64,000 nt of DNA, taken from contig NZ_AFHG01000030.1 of the NCBI RefSeq assembly GCF_000214035.2, positions 248,001-312,000 of the forward strand, read 5' to 3'. The position numbers and the translations under genes are program-made. Positions 46,964 to 56,834 of this stretch are shown piece after piece; the first letter of the stretch is position 1, and every line of letters starts with the position of its first letter. This DNA comes from Methyloversatilis universalis FAM5 (GTDB lineage Bacteria; Pseudomonadota; Gammaproteobacteria; Burkholderiales; Rhodocyclaceae). The notes under the pieces were generated by a model, which saw only the letters and a list, made by a program, of their open reading frames with translations, did no database searches and was not told the DNA's origin.

Positions 46964-47854
46964 ATGGAGATGAAAGTCGGTTTCGTCGGACTGGGACTGA
47001 TGGGACGCCCGATGGCAGGCCATGTGGCCAAGGGCGGCCACAGCCTGCACCTGTGGGCGCGCCGCCCGGAGTCGCTCGCACCGTTCGCCGACAGCGGCGC
47101 CACCGTGCATGCCAGCATCGCCAGCATGGCGCGCGAGGTCGATGTGCTGTTCTCGATGGTGGCCGATGCGCCGGACGTCGAACAGGTGGCGCTCGGCCCG
47201 CAGGGCGTGGCCGAAGGGGCCGCCGGTCGCACCGATCTCGTGTTCGTCGACATGAGCACGATCGCGCCGGATGCCGCCCGGAACATTGCCGGTCAGCTGG
47301 CGGCCAAGGGCGTATCGATGATCGACGCGCCGGTGTCCGGCGGCGAGGTCGGCGCCATCAATGCCACGCTCACCATCATGGCCGGCGGTACCCAGGACGC
47401 CTTCGACCGCGTGCTGCCGCTGTTCCAGCTGATGGGCAAGAACGTCACCCGGGTGGGCGACAGCGGCGCCGGCCAGGTGGCCAAGGCCTGCAACCAGATC
47501 CTGACCGGCGTGGGCGTGCTCGCGCTGGCCGAAGCGTTCGCCTTCGCCGAAAAGAGCGGTGTCGACGCCGCCCGCGTACGCGAGGCGCTGCTCGGCGGTT
47601 TCGCCTACAGCCGCATCCTGGAAAACCACGGCCAGCGCATGCTGGACCGCAACTTCAAGCCGGGCTTCAAGTCCTGGATGCACCAGAAGGATCTGCGCAT
47701 CGTCATGAACGAGGCGCACCGCATGGGTCTGGCACTGCCATCGGCCGCCGCCGCCGCACAGATGCTGAACGCGATGGTGGGTCAGGGCCTGGGCGAGGAA
47801 GATTCGATCGCGGTGCTCAAGGTGCTGGAAGACCTCGGCGGCGTCGAGCGCTGA
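46964..47854 (+). CDS. NAD(P)-dependent beta-hydroxyacid dehydrogenase, first of a tandem pair
   Basis: This 296-residue enzyme is of the 3-hydroxyisobutyrate/tartronate-semialdehyde reductase family. The cofactor loop is VGFVGLGLMGRPMAGHV, the substrate motif DAPVSGGEVGAINATLTIMAGG, and the catalytic Lys lies in GAGQVAKACNQIL. An AAGGAGATGGAG ribosome site precedes the ATG. It lies 10 bp before a paralogue. The substrate is uncertain: tartronate semialdehyde, hydroxyisobutyrate and succinic semialdehyde reductases all share these motifs. Confidence 0.9.
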   Translation: MEMKVGFVGLGLMGRPMAGHVAKGGHSLHLWARRPESLAPFADSGATVHASIASMAREVDVLFSMVADAPDVEQVALGPQGVAEGAAGRTDLVFVDMSTIAPDAARNIAGQLAAKGVSMIDAPVSGGEVGAINATLTIMAGGTQDAFDRVLPLFQLMGKNVTRVGDSGAGQVAKACNQILTGVGVLALAEAFAFAEKSGVDAARVREALLGGFAYSRILENHGQRMLDRNFKPGFKSWMHQKDLRIVMNEAHRMGLALPSAAAAAQMLNAMVGQGLGEEDSIAVLKVLEDLGGVER

Positions 47855-47864
47855 GGGGCGGGCG

Positions 47865-48740
47865 ATGAAGATCGGCTTCATCGGTCTGGGCGTGATGGGA
47901 CGCGCCATGGTGGCCAACCTGCTGCGCGCCGGTCACGAGGTGACGGTGTGGGCGCGCCGCGCCGAATCGATGCAGCCGCTGCAGGCCCTGGGCGCACGCA
48001 CCGCCGCGAGCCCGGCCGACTGCGCGCGCGGCATGGAGGCGGTGTGCACCATCGTCACCACCGGCGACGACGTGCGCCAGGTGGTGCTGGGTCCGCAGGG
48101 CGTGATCGAGGGGGCGCAGCCGGGCTGCGTGCTGATTGACCACTCGACCATTCCGCCGTCGGTGGCGCGCGATATCGCGGCCGCGCTGGCGGCGCGCGAC
48201 ATCGACATGCTGGATGCGCCGGTGTCCGGCGGCGAGCGCGGCGCGATCGACGCCACGCTGTCCATCATGGCCGGCGGCGACGCGGCGGTATTCGAGCGCA
48301 TGAAGCCGCTGCTGTCGGCAGTCGGCCGCACGCTGGTGCATGTCGGCCCGACCGGCGCCGGTCAGGTCACCAAGGCCTGCAACCAGCTCATCCTGTGCGC
48401 CTTCATCGAAGCGGCGGCCGAAGCGGCGCGTCTGGCCGCGGCCAGCGGCGTGGATTTCGGCAAGGTGCGTGAAGCCATGCTGCACGGTTCGGCCGGCTCG
48501 AAAGCGCTGGAGCTGTTCGGCGGCAAGATGGCCGGTCGCGATTTCAGTGCCGGCGTGCAGTCACGCCTGCATCACAAGGACATGGGCATCGTGCTGGGCG
48601 AGGCGGTGCAGCTCGGGCTGGCGATGCCGCTGTCGGCGTCGGTGTGGCAGCAGCTCAATGCGCTGATGGCGCACGGCGGCGGCACGCTGGATACCTCGGC
48701 GCTGCTGACCGTGCTGGAAAGGCAGAGCAGCCCCCGCTGA
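47865..48740 (+). CDS. NAD(P)-dependent beta-hydroxyacid dehydrogenase, second of a tandem pair
   Basis: This 291-residue paralogue of the preceding gene has IGFIGLGVMGRAMVANLL, DAPVSGGERGAIDATLSIMAGG, GAGQVTKACNQLI and the C-terminal HHKDMGIVLGEAVQLGL. Both copies keep the catalytic Lys, so both should be active, probably on different hydroxyacids. Tandem duplication with divergence is evident from shared block order. The 10-bp gap implies one mRNA. Confidence 0.9.
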   Translation: MKIGFIGLGVMGRAMVANLLRAGHEVTVWARRAESMQPLQALGARTAASPADCARGMEAVCTIVTTGDDVRQVVLGPQGVIEGAQPGCVLIDHSTIPPSVARDIAAALAARDIDMLDAPVSGGERGAIDATLSIMAGGDAAVFERMKPLLSAVGRTLVHVGPTGAGQVTKACNQLILCAFIEAAAEAARLAAASGVDFGKVREAMLHGSAGSKALELFGGKMAGRDFSAGVQSRLHHKDMGIVLGEAVQLGLAMPLSASVWQQLNALMAHGGGTLDTSALLTVLERQSSPR

Positions 48741-48767
48741 ATCCGCGCGGCGGCGGCGCGCCGTGGC

Positions 48768-50024
48768 TCAGTGACGGCGGCCGGTCAGCACCGGGAAATC
48801 GAAAGCCGGTTCGCGGCCGGCCATCAGTTCCGCCAGCAGGCGGGCCGAGCCACAGGACAGGGTCCAGCCCAGCGAACCGTGGCCGGTGTTGTACCAGAGG
48901 CCGTTGATCCGGCTGCGGCCGATCAGCGGCACATTGCCCGGCGTGCAGGGGCGCAGCCCGGCCCAGGCCTCGGCGCCCTCGATGTCGCCGGCGTCCGGGC
49001 ACAGCGCGCGGGTCAGTGTCTTCAGCAGTTCCACCCGTTCCGGCTCCACAGTCACCGTATGGCCGCCCAGTTCGGCCATGCCGGCCACCCGCACCCGGTC
49101 GCCCAGACGCGACAGCACGATGCGGTGCTCTTCGTCGGTCAGGCTCACGTGCGGCGCACCCGGTCCGGCAGCGAAGGTGAGCGAATAGCCCTTGATCGGG
49201 TACAGCGCAGGCCGCGGCCCGTGCTGTTCCACCAGCTGCCGGGTGTGGGTGCCCAGTGTGCACACCACCTGTTCGCCACGCAGCAGTCCGCGCACGCCAC
49301 GGGCGTCGCGCACCGCGACGCCACGTACCGTGTTTTCGTGCACGTCCAGCGCTTCCACCGTGGTTTCGAAATGGAAGGTGACGCCGGCGTCCGCGCAGGC
49401 CCGCGCCAGCGCCTGCGTGAACAGGTGGGCGTCGCCGACCTCGTCGTTCGGCGCGTGCAGGCCGCCGGCCAGCGTGCGGCCACCCGCCAGTGCCGGTTCG
49501 ATCTCAAGACAGCGCGCCGGGTCGCAGTATTCGAGCCGGATGCCGTGCGGCGCCAGCCATGCGGCCCGCGCGCGGGCGCGCTCAAGCTCACGGCGGTCGG
49601 AAAAAACGTGCAGGATGCCGCTGTCCGACTGGTCGTAGCTCAGCTGCAGCGTGCGCTGCAGCTGCCGCAGCTCGGCCTGGCTGCTGACCGCCAGTCGCGC
49701 CAGCGCATCGGTATTGCGGCGGACCCGGCCCGGCAGGCATTCGTACAGGAAGGCCGCCATCCAGCGCCATTGCCGGTGATTGGCCGTGGGCGAGAAGCGG
49801 ACCGGAGCGCGGCTGTCCACCCATCCGCGCAGGCCGATCAGCGGTGCCTGCGGGGTGGCCCAGGGGCCGGCGTGACTGACCGAGATCTGGCCGCCATTGG
49901 CGAAGCTGGTTTCCAGTGCGGAGGCGGCCTGCCGGTCGATGACCGAAACGGTGTGACCGGCCTGGCGCAGATGCCAGGCGGTGGTGATGCCGACGACACC
50001 GGCACCGAGGACGAGGATGTGCAT
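48768..50024 (-). CDS. dadA: D-amino acid dehydrogenase
   Basis: This 418-residue FAD enzyme of the DadA type oxidises D-amino acids (classically D-alanine) and passes electrons to the respiratory chain. Visible are the FAD loop [52 protein letters not shown] and a C-terminal [46 protein letters not shown]. The ATG at 50024 (MHILVLGAG) is the family start. No alanine racemase or Lrp gene is adjacent. It is divergent from fbp across 165 bp. Confidence 0.93.
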   Translation of the reverse strand: MHILVLGAGVVGITTAWHLRQAGHTVSVIDRQAASALETSFANGGQISVSHAGPWATPQAPLIGLRGWVDSRAPVRFSPTANHRQWRWMAAFLYECLPGRVRRNTDALARLAVSSQAELRQLQRTLQLSYDQSDSGILHVFSDRRELERARARAAWLAPHGIRLEYCDPARCLEIEPALAGGRTLAGGLHAPNDEVGDAHLFTQALARACADAGVTFHFETTVEALDVHENTVRGVAVRDARGVRGLLRGEQVVCTLGTHTRQLVEQHGPRPALYPIKGYSLTFAAGPGAPHVSLTDEEHRIVLSRLGDRVRVAGMAELGGHTVTVEPERVELLKTLTRALCPDAGDIEGAEAWAGLRPCTPGNVPLIGRSRINGLWYNTGHGSLGWTLSCGSARLLAELMAGREPAFDFPVLTGRRH

Positions 50025-50189
50025 GCGGTTTTGCTGTTCTTCGACGCGGGAAGGGACTGTGCCAAGGCCCCGCGGGTTCCGTGTCGCCACGCTTGCGCCG
50101 CCGTAAACCTTTGCGGCGTGAAATCGTGTGACCCGAATGATGGTGCTGTGCACGATAATGCATTTCCCGTCACTTCGGAGTTGCATCAC

Positions 50190-51197
50190 ATGTCTCGCAT
50201 CACCCTGAGCCATTACCTGATCCAGCAGCAGCGCGAGGATCGCATCTGCGCCGAGCTGCGCTTCCTGGTCGAGGTCGTGGCCCGCGCGGTCAAGGCCATC
50301 GGCAACGCGGTGGGCAAGGGCGGTCTGACCAACTCGCTGGGCGAGGCCGGTGGCGAGAATGTGCAGGGCGAAGTGCAGAAGAAGCTGGACGTGATCGCCA
50401 ACGACATCCTGCTCGAAGCCAACGAATGGGGCGGCCATCTGGCCGCGATGGCGTCGGAAGAGATGGACCTGCCGCACCAGATCCCGAACCGCTATCCGAA
50501 GGGCGAATTCCTGCTGCTGTTCGATCCGCTCGACGGCTCGTCCAATATCGACGTGAACATTTCGGTCGGCACCATCTTTTCGGTGCTGCGCTGTCCGGAA
50601 CAGGCCAGCGCCACGGCCGAGATCGGCGAAGAGGCTTTCCTGCAGGCCGGCAGCCAGCAGCTGGTGGCCGGTTACGCGGTGTATGGCGCAGCCACCCAGC
50701 TGGTGCTGACCGTGGGCAGTGGCGTACAGGCCTTCACGCTGGACCGCGAAACCGGCAGCTTCGTGCTCACCAGCGAAAGCATGCGGGTGCCGGAAGACAC
50801 CAAGGAATACGCCATCAATGCGTCGAACGCCCGCTGGTGGGAAGCGCCGGTGCAGCGCTACATCGGCGAACTGGTGGCCGGCAAGAGCGGTGCGCGCGAG
50901 AAGGATTTCAACATGCGCTGGGTCGGTTCGATGGTGGCGGACGTGCATCGCATCCTGACCCGTGGCGGCATCTTCATGTACCCGAAGGACACCAAGGACC
51001 CGACCAAGCCGGGCAAGCTGCGCCTGATGTACGAAGCCAATCCGATGGCCATGATCATCGAGCAGGCGGGCGGCGCGGCCACCACCGGCTATCAGCGCAT
51101 CCTCGATGTGCAGCCGGAAAAGCTGCACCAGCGCGTGCCGGTCATCCTGGGTTCGAAAAACGAAGTGGAGCGGGTCACCGCCTACCACCAGAGCTGA
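50190..51197 (+). CDS. fbp: Fructose-1,6-bisphosphatase class I
   Basis: This 335-residue gluconeogenic enzyme hydrolyses fructose-1,6-bisphosphate. Metal and phosphate motifs are SEEMD, the hallmark [24 protein letters not shown], the [32 protein letters not shown] region and C-terminal [17 protein letters not shown]. The ATG at 50190 ([10 protein letters not shown]) follows a CGGAG box. A GATAAT at 50154-50159 may be its -10 element. It is not in a Calvin-cycle cluster here. Confidence 0.97.
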   Translation: MSRITLSHYLIQQQREDRICAELRFLVEVVARAVKAIGNAVGKGGLTNSLGEAGGENVQGEVQKKLDVIANDILLEANEWGGHLAAMASEEMDLPHQIPNRYPKGEFLLLFDPLDGSSNIDVNISVGTIFSVLRCPEQASATAEIGEEAFLQAGSQQLVAGYAVYGAATQLVLTVGSGVQAFTLDRETGSFVLTSESMRVPEDTKEYAINASNARWWEAPVQRYIGELVAGKSGAREKDFNMRWVGSMVADVHRILTRGGIFMYPKDTKDPTKPGKLRLMYEANPMAMIIEQAGGAATTGYQRILDVQPEKLHQRVPVILGSKNEVERVTAYHQS

Positions 51198-51219
51198 AAC
51201 CGGTGACGGGCCGGCAGCG

Positions 51220-52467
51220 TCAGCCGCCGTGCCCAGCCAGCCAGATTGCGATGCCGTCGGCGGCTGCCCGGCCGCTCGCCATCGTGGCGGTCAGCAGATA
51301 GCCGCCGGTAGGCGCTTCCCAGTCCAGCATCTCTCCGGCGCAGAACACGCCGGGCAGTGCCTTCAGCATCAGGCCGGCGTCGAGGTCTTCCAGCCGCACG
51401 CCACCGGCGGTGCTGATCGCTTCATCCACCGGCCGGGTGCGCAGCAGGGTGAGCGGCAGCGCCTTCAGCGTGGCCGCCAGCGTGGCCGTGTCGTTCATCG
51501 CGGTGCGGTCCAGCACCTCGTGCAGCAGACCGGTCCGGACACCGCTGACGCCGAGCCGGCTGTTCAGATGCGAACTGAGCGAGCGGGCGCCGCGCGGCCG
51601 CGACACTTCGTCGAGCACTTTCTGCGCATCCAGTGCCGGCAGCAGGTCGATGTCGATCTTCACGCGGCCGTCGCGTTCCATGCATCCGCGCAGGTCGGCC
51701 GACAGCGCGTAGATCAGGCTGCCTTCCAGGCCGTGTGCGCTGACCAGACATTCCCCGCTGCGTTCGATGCGCCTGCCGTCGGCGCCGGTGAAGGCGATGC
51801 GCACGTTCTTCAGCGGCTGGCCGGCGTGGCGTTCGCTGAAATGCGGACTCCAGGCGACGTCGAAACCGCAGTTGGCGGCCCGCAGCGGCGCCGGCATCAC
51901 GCCGCGCGCTGCCAGCGTGTCGACCCAGCGTCCGTCCGAACCGAGCTGCGGCCAGCTGGCGCCGCCCAGCGCGAGCAGGGTGGCGCTGGCGGCGACCGCG
52001 ACCGGCCCGTCCGGCGTGTCGAAGCGCAGATGGCCCGACTCGTCCCAGCCGGTCCAGCGGTGGCGCATGTGGAAGCGGACGCCAGCGGCGCGCAGCCGCG
52101 CCAGCCACGCCCGCAGCAGCGGCGCCGCCTTCATGTCGGTCGGAAACACGCGCCCCGAACTGCCGATGAAGGTGCTCACACCCAGTCCTTCGCACCAGTT
52201 GCGCAGCGCTGTCGCGTCGAACTCGTCCAGCCAGCGGCCGACCTCCGCACTGCGTTCGCGGTAGCGGCCGACAAAGGCGTTGCGTGCCTCGCTGTGAGTC
52301 AGGTTGAGGCCACCCTTGCCGGCCAGCAGAAACTTGCGGCCGACCGACGCCTTGCCGTCGTACAGGTCCACGGCGATGCCCTGGCTGGACAGACGCTCAG
52401 CCGCCATCAGTCCGGCCGGGCCGCCACCGATGACGGCGACCCGCACGGTCGACGCGGGGGGCGGCAT
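51220..52467 (-). CDS. BaiN/HI0933-like FAD flavoprotein
   Basis: This is a 415-residue flavoprotein. It shows the FAD loop VIGGGPAGLMAAERL, the family block GRKFLLAGKGGLNLTHS, GSSGRVFPTDMKAAPLLRAWLARLRAAGV, and a C-terminal AGEMLDWEAPTGGYLLTATMASGRAAADG that closes the FAD site. It resembles the TIGR03862 subgroup of uncharacterised flavoproteins. The reaction is unknown. The start overlaps the lytic transglycosylase stop by one base, so they are coupled. Confidence 0.9.
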   Translation of the reverse strand: MPPPASTVRVAVIGGGPAGLMAAERLSSQGIAVDLYDGKASVGRKFLLAGKGGLNLTHSEARNAFVGRYRERSAEVGRWLDEFDATALRNWCEGLGVSTFIGSSGRVFPTDMKAAPLLRAWLARLRAAGVRFHMRHRWTGWDESGHLRFDTPDGPVAVAASATLLALGGASWPQLGSDGRWVDTLAARGVMPAPLRAANCGFDVAWSPHFSERHAGQPLKNVRIAFTGADGRRIERSGECLVSAHGLEGSLIYALSADLRGCMERDGRVKIDIDLLPALDAQKVLDEVSRPRGARSLSSHLNSRLGVSGVRTGLLHEVLDRTAMNDTATLAATLKALPLTLLRTRPVDEAISTAGGVRLEDLDAGLMLKALPGVFCAGEMLDWEAPTGGYLLTATMASGRAAADGIAIWLAGHGG

Positions 52468-53129
52468 CAGTCCCGGGTCTGCACCAGCCGCAGCGCGGCG
52501 TCGTCGGCGCGCAGGCGGTAGGGGCTGGGGGGCGCGGGCGGTTCCGGCACTTCAGCGCTCTTTTTCAGCGCTTCGTAGCGGTGGGCGACCTTGGGTACAT
52601 AGGCGCGGGTTTCGGCATAGGGCGGCACGCCGCCGTATTTCTTCACCGCGCCGGCGCCGGCATTGTAGGCAGACAGCACCAGCTGGATGTCGCCGAAATG
52701 ATCCATCAGATCGCGCAGATGGCGGGCGCTTGCGCGCAGATTGTCCGCCGGCTTCAGCGCGTCATGCACGCCGTACTGGCGGGCGGTCGACGGCATGAGC
52801 TGGGCCAGGCCGAGGGCGCCCTTGGGCGACACCGCGTGCGGGTTGTAGGCGGATTCGGCATGCACGACCGCGTGCAGCAGTTCGGGTTCGATGCCGCCGG
52901 CTTCGGCCGCCGCCTCGATCTGGGCCGAAAACGGCAGTCCGGCCAGCGCTTCGCGCCGGGCCTGACGCCGCTCGCTGTCCGATATTTTCGGTGCTTCCGG
53001 CTGATAGAGCCGATAGCTGGCGTGATCGGACAGACGCAGACGGTAATCGGCGTCCTCTGCGCCCGCAGCAGTGCCGGCAGCGAGGAGCGACAGAAGCGGC
53101 AGTAAGGCGCGCAGCGCAAGCGTTTGCAT
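52467..53129 (-). CDS. Lytic transglycosylase (SLT domain)
   Basis: This 220-residue protein has a signal peptide (MQTLALRALLPLLSLLAAGTAAGA) and a Slt70-type domain. Catalytic Glu is in AVVHAESAYNPHAVSPKGALGLAQLMPSTA, with the later LSAYNAGAGAVKKYGGVPPYAETRAYV. It cleaves peptidoglycan glycan strands in the periplasm. The ATG at 53129 gives the signal peptide and overlaps the VanZ stop by one base. Its place in a chain with VanZ and epsB suggests a role in opening the wall for the exopolysaccharide exporter (inference). Confidence 0.93.
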   Translation of the reverse strand: MQTLALRALLPLLSLLAAGTAAGAEDADYRLRLSDHASYRLYQPEAPKISDSERRQARREALAGLPFSAQIEAAAEAGGIEPELLHAVVHAESAYNPHAVSPKGALGLAQLMPSTARQYGVHDALKPADNLRASARHLRDLMDHFGDIQLVLSAYNAGAGAVKKYGGVPPYAETRAYVPKVAHRYEALKKSAEVPEPPAPPSPYRLRADDAALRLVQTRD

Positions 53130-53506
53130 CAGAGAAATTCCTTGGGCGTCAGCTGCCGCGCCACCCAGGCAGCGGCCAGAATGCCGATCGCGTTCGCGAT
53201 CAGGTCCTGGATATCGGCTTCCCGCCCGGGCAACATGAGCTGACGCCACTCATCGTAACAAGCGAGCGCGAAGGCGGCTGTGGCGCAGGCCACGAGTGCG
53301 CGGCGTCCGCAGCCCAGCCATAGCAGGAAGGCGATGGCGCCGAAAGTGCCGGCGTGCGCCAGCTTGTCCCACGGCGACGGAATCAGCCCGACCGCCAGCG
53401 ACGTTTCACCGAGCTTGAGCAGGCTGACTGTCATGACCAGTGCTGCGGCCGCCGCACTCCACTGCAGCAGCCGGGGTGCAATGCTCATGTCCGGGTCAGT
53501 AGGCAT
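53129..53506 (-). CDS. VanZ-like membrane protein
   Basis: This 125-residue, four-helix membrane protein has the VanZ-like signature PSPWDKLAHAGTFGAIAFLL and the YDEWRQLMLPGREADIQDLIANAIGIL segment. The conserved Asp and Glu residues fit the family. VanZ-like proteins are frequent in exosortase/exopolysaccharide loci of betaproteobacteria; function unknown. The ATG at 53506 overlaps epsB by 11 bp; a second at 53488 is possible. Confidence 0.88.
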   Translation of the reverse strand: MPTDPDMSIAPRLLQWSAAAAALVMTVSLLKLGETSLAVGLIPSPWDKLAHAGTFGAIAFLLWLGCGRRALVACATAAFALACYDEWRQLMLPGREADIQDLIANAIGILAAAWVARQLTPKEFL

Positions 53507-54932
53507 TGCGGTCGTTGAACACGACCGCCACCGTCTTCACGATGATCCACAGATCCAGGCCGAGCGACCATGTGCGCAGATACTCGAGGTCGTATTCGAT
53601 GCGCTTCTGCATCTTCTCGACCGTTTCGGTTTCGCCGCGGTAGCCATTCACCTGGGCCCAGCCGGTGATGCCCGGCTTCACCTTGTGCCGCACCATGTAG
53701 CCCTTGATGAGCTTGCGGTAGGTTTCGTTGTGCGACACCGCATGCGGACGCGGCCCCACGATGCTCATCCGGCCTTGCAGCACGTTGATGAACTGCGGCA
53801 GTTCGTCCAGCGAGGTGCGGCGCAGGAAGCCGCCGAACGGGGTGATGCGCTGGTCGTTGCGGGTGGCCTGCTTCACCACGCCGCCATCTTCCTGCACGGT
53901 CATCGATCGGAACTTGTAGACCACGATTTCCTTGCCATCCAGACCGTAGCGGCGCTGGCGGAAAAGCGCCGGGCCGGGCGAACTCATCTTGACGCCGATG
54001 GCGATCGCCAGCAGCAGCGGCGAGATGAGCAGCAGGATGATGATGGACAGCACGATGTCGCTGAGGCGTTTCACCATGCCGTTGATGCCGGTGAAGGGGG
54101 TGTCGCAGACGGCGACCACCGGCACGCCGGCGACGTAGTCCATCCGGCCCTGGATGAGGTCGGTCAGGAAAATGTCCGGCGCGAAGAAAATGCTGACCGT
54201 AGTGTCCTTCAGGTCGTCCAGCAGCGAAAGAATGCGCGGCTGGCTGGCCATGGGCAGCGCGAGGTAGATCTGGTCGATGCCGTTCGCCTTCACGTAGCTG
54301 GCCAGATCGCGCAGGCGGCCGAGCAGCGGCAGACCGTTGAGCTGGGTGATGCGCTCCGGCGAACGGTCGTCGAAATAGCCGACGCAGCGCACACCCAGAT
54401 ACGGATGTCCGATGAACTGTTCGGCCAGCGACACGCCGATGTCGTTGCAGCCGACGATGATCACCTTGGTCTGGTTCTCTTCCTTGGCCGCCGCGCGCTG
54501 CAGATAGCTACGGGCCACGAAATGTGCGGTGAGCTGGGTGAGCGGTGCCGCCACCAGCCACGCCACCACGACTTCATAGGGGAAATTCTCGATGTACTGA
54601 CTGGCGTAACCGAAGAACAGCAGGATGAAGGCGATCAGCATCCAGCCGATCACTGTCTGGCGGACCACCCGGCGCGGCCGCATGCTCAGCAGCGAGGAGC
54701 CGGGGAAGGACAGCGAGAACACCACCAGCGACAGCACGACGTAGCGCGCATCGACCGTGTCGCCGTAATACAGCGCACAGCCGATCAGGGACAGGATGAG
54801 CGACAGCGGGTCGAGGAACATCTCGACCATGCCGGAAAGACTCAACGGTGCCCGCAGTACGGAAGTGTTACGCTCAAACTTGGCGAGCATCGAAAAAGGG
54901 ACCGGTGAATTCAACGGACTGAAAACCTGCAA
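53496..54932 (-). CDS. epsB: Undecaprenyl-phosphate glucose phosphotransferase (EpsB/WcaJ type)
   Basis: This 478-residue priming glycosyltransferase puts the first sugar phosphate on undecaprenyl phosphate. Four to five N-terminal membrane helices are followed by a CoA-binding-like domain (VIIVGCNDIGVSLAEQFIG). The catalytic domain has VKRLSDIVLSIIILLLISPLLL, SSPGPALFRQRRYG, FKFRSM-like YKFRSMTV, TSLDELPQFINVLQGRMSIVGPRPHAV and KPGITGWAQVNGYRGET. Full-length PglB/WcaJ topology is intact. It leads a minus-strand unit with VanZ and the transglycosylase and is divergent from epsL. Confidence 0.94.
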   Translation of the reverse strand: MQVFSPLNSPVPFSMLAKFERNTSVLRAPLSLSGMVEMFLDPLSLILSLIGCALYYGDTVDARYVVLSLVVFSLSFPGSSLLSMRPRRVVRQTVIGWMLIAFILLFFGYASQYIENFPYEVVVAWLVAAPLTQLTAHFVARSYLQRAAAKEENQTKVIIVGCNDIGVSLAEQFIGHPYLGVRCVGYFDDRSPERITQLNGLPLLGRLRDLASYVKANGIDQIYLALPMASQPRILSLLDDLKDTTVSIFFAPDIFLTDLIQGRMDYVAGVPVVAVCDTPFTGINGMVKRLSDIVLSIIILLLISPLLLAIAIGVKMSSPGPALFRQRRYGLDGKEIVVYKFRSMTVQEDGGVVKQATRNDQRITPFGGFLRRTSLDELPQFINVLQGRMSIVGPRPHAVSHNETYRKLIKGYMVRHKVKPGITGWAQVNGYRGETETVEKMQKRIEYDLEYLRTWSLGLDLWIIVKTVAVVFNDRNAY

Positions 54933-55030
54933 ACGACACGGCGGTTAGAATACCCCAGCGTTGTTTGCATATTTTTGCGAATTGCTCGCTGGAAAGAAAA
55001 GCGTCACGGCCTGCATTCATACTCTCCTAA

Positions 55031-56281
55031 ATGAACAATAACATTTCAGTGCGGCTGACCCTGATGTGCGCAGCGGTGGCCGCAATGTTCGCGGGCGCAG
55101 CCCGGGCGGACGAAGACGATGCCTTCTCTCTGGTGACCGGGGCGTCCTGGCAGTATCAGGACAACGTGCTCTATCTGCCGGACGGGCAGAGGCCGAGCTT
55201 TTTCGGCCCCAGTGCGCCGCGCGCCGACAGCAGCTACACCGCCAGTCTGGGCCTGAATTTCGACAAGCGCATCGGCCGCCAGCAGCTGTCGGCCAACTAC
55301 ACCCATGTGATCGCCCGCTACGATTCGCTCAGCCTGCTCGACAACGACGGCCACAACGCCTTCGCGTCCTGGAAGTGGCAGCTGGGGAACGACCTGAGCG
55401 GCCAGCTGCGCTACACCAATCGGCGCTACATGCAGGGTTTCGGCGATTTCCGCACCATCACGCCGGCGAAGAACCTGGTGGACGTGGATACGCTGCGCCT
55501 CGATGCCGCCTATCTGCTGGATACCTACTGGACGCTGTTCGGCTCGGCTTCGCAGGACAGCTATCGCAACAATCTGCTGATCCGGCGCGGCAGCGATGTG
55601 GATGTCGAGCGCGCCGAGGCCGGTGTGCGCTACACCACGCGCGGAGGCACCGCGTTCGAGCTTCTCGGTCGCGCCAGCGAGGGTGACTATCCCAACCGTC
55701 TGCCGGGCCTGAACCAGACCAACTCTTATTCGCAGAAGGACATCGAGGCGCGTGTACGCTGGCAGCCGGTCGGCCATTCGCGTCTGTCGGCAGCGATCGG
55801 GCAGTCGGATCGCAAGCACGCCAACGTACCCGAGCGCGACTATCAGGACGTGTATGGCCGCCTCGGCTGGGAATGGCAGCCGACCGGCCAGCTGATGGTG
55901 AATTTCCAGGCGGAACGGCAGATCAGCTCACTGGATGACCTGGTGGCAAGCTATTTCCGCACCACCACCTATACGGTTGCGCCGACCTGGCAGCCGACCG
56001 GCAAGCTGCGGGTCGACGGGCGCATGCAATGGATTTCGCGCGACGCCACCGGCAATACCTTCTTCACCCAGCTGCCGCCGGCGCTGCAGGTGCTTCTGGG
56101 CATCAACAATGCGGTGGCGCGGCAGGAGGATCTGACCACCTACAGCCTGGGCGCGACCTGGTTCATCCAGCGCAATCTTTCGGCCAACGCCGAAGTCCGG
56201 CACGACGAACGCGAATCCAATGTGCAGTTCTATCAGTACAAGGTGCGCAGCGTGTCGATGTCGCTGCAGTACCTGTTCTGA
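55031..56281 (+). CDS. epsL: EpsL-like outer membrane beta-barrel of the exopolysaccharide system
   Basis: The 416-residue protein has a signal peptide (NISVRLTLMCAAVAAMFAGAARA) and alternating hydrophobic/polar strands ending in an aromatic C-terminus (SMSLQYLF), the outer-membrane sorting signal. Features such as WQYQDNVLYLPDG, RYMQGFGDFRTITPAKNLV and FELLGRASEGDYPNR match the XrtB-associated EpsL family. It probably forms the outer membrane exit or anchor for the polymer. No Shine-Dalgarno box is evident at the ATG, which is odd. It is divergent from epsB across 98 bp. Confidence 0.88.
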   Translation: MNNNISVRLTLMCAAVAAMFAGAARADEDDAFSLVTGASWQYQDNVLYLPDGQRPSFFGPSAPRADSSYTASLGLNFDKRIGRQQLSANYTHVIARYDSLSLLDNDGHNAFASWKWQLGNDLSGQLRYTNRRYMQGFGDFRTITPAKNLVDVDTLRLDAAYLLDTYWTLFGSASQDSYRNNLLIRRGSDVDVERAEAGVRYTTRGGTAFELLGRASEGDYPNRLPGLNQTNSYSQKDIEARVRWQPVGHSRLSAAIGQSDRKHANVPERDYQDVYGRLGWEWQPTGQLMVNFQAERQISSLDDLVASYFRTTTYTVAPTWQPTGKLRVDGRMQWISRDATGNTFFTQLPPALQVLLGINNAVARQEDLTTYSLGATWFIQRNLSANAEVRHDERESNVQFYQYKVRSVSMSLQYLF

Positions 56282-56294
56282 GCAGTCTTCCGCC

Positions 56295-56834
56295 TCAGTA
56301 GCTGAGCAGCGCGCGCGGTGACCAGCCGCGCGCGGCCAGTTTTGCTGCGCCGCCCAGTTCAGGCAGATCGATCAGGAAGCGGAAACCGACGATGTGGCCG
56401 CCGGCCCGGGTGACCAGTTCTCCGGTCGCCAGTGCGGTACCGCCGGTGGCGATCAGATCGTCCACCACCAGGATGCGGGCGCCCGGCCGCAGCGCGCCCT
56501 GGTGCATTTCCAGCCTGTCCTCGCCGTATTCCAGCGCGTAAGAAACGCCTAGCGTCGGGCCCGGCAGCTTGCCCGGCTTGCGCACCGGCACCACGCCGCA
56601 GTGCAGCCGGTGGGCCAGTCCACCGGCCAGCAGGAAGCCGCGCGCCTCGACCGCCACCACCGCGTCGACGTCGCCCGGGGCCAGACCTTCCGCCATCGCG
56701 TCGAGCGCCAGTGTGAGCCCGTCGGCGTCGGCCAGCAGTGCCGTGATATCGCGGAACTGTATGCCCGGTTCCGGAAAGTCCGGAATGGTGCGGATCAGGG
56801 CCTGCAGGCGGGTGATGTCGGCGGATGAGGTCAT
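56295..56834 (-). CDS. apt: Adenine phosphoribosyltransferase
   Basis: The 179-residue purine-salvage enzyme makes AMP from adenine and PRPP. Motifs are IRTIPDFPEPGIQFRDITALL at the N-terminus, VVAVEARGFLLAGGLAHRL, and the PRPP loop ILVVDDLIATGGTA. The ATG at 56834 overlaps the upstream aminopeptidase by four bases. It is the last gene of the five-gene minus-strand operon inserted between the two halves of the eps locus. Confidence 0.96.
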   Translation of the reverse strand: MTSSADITRLQALIRTIPDFPEPGIQFRDITALLADADGLTLALDAMAEGLAPGDVDAVVAVEARGFLLAGGLAHRLHCGVVPVRKPGKLPGPTLGVSYALEYGEDRLEMHQGALRPGARILVVDDLIATGGTALATGELVTRAGGHIVGFRFLIDLPELGGAAKLAARGWSPRALLSY

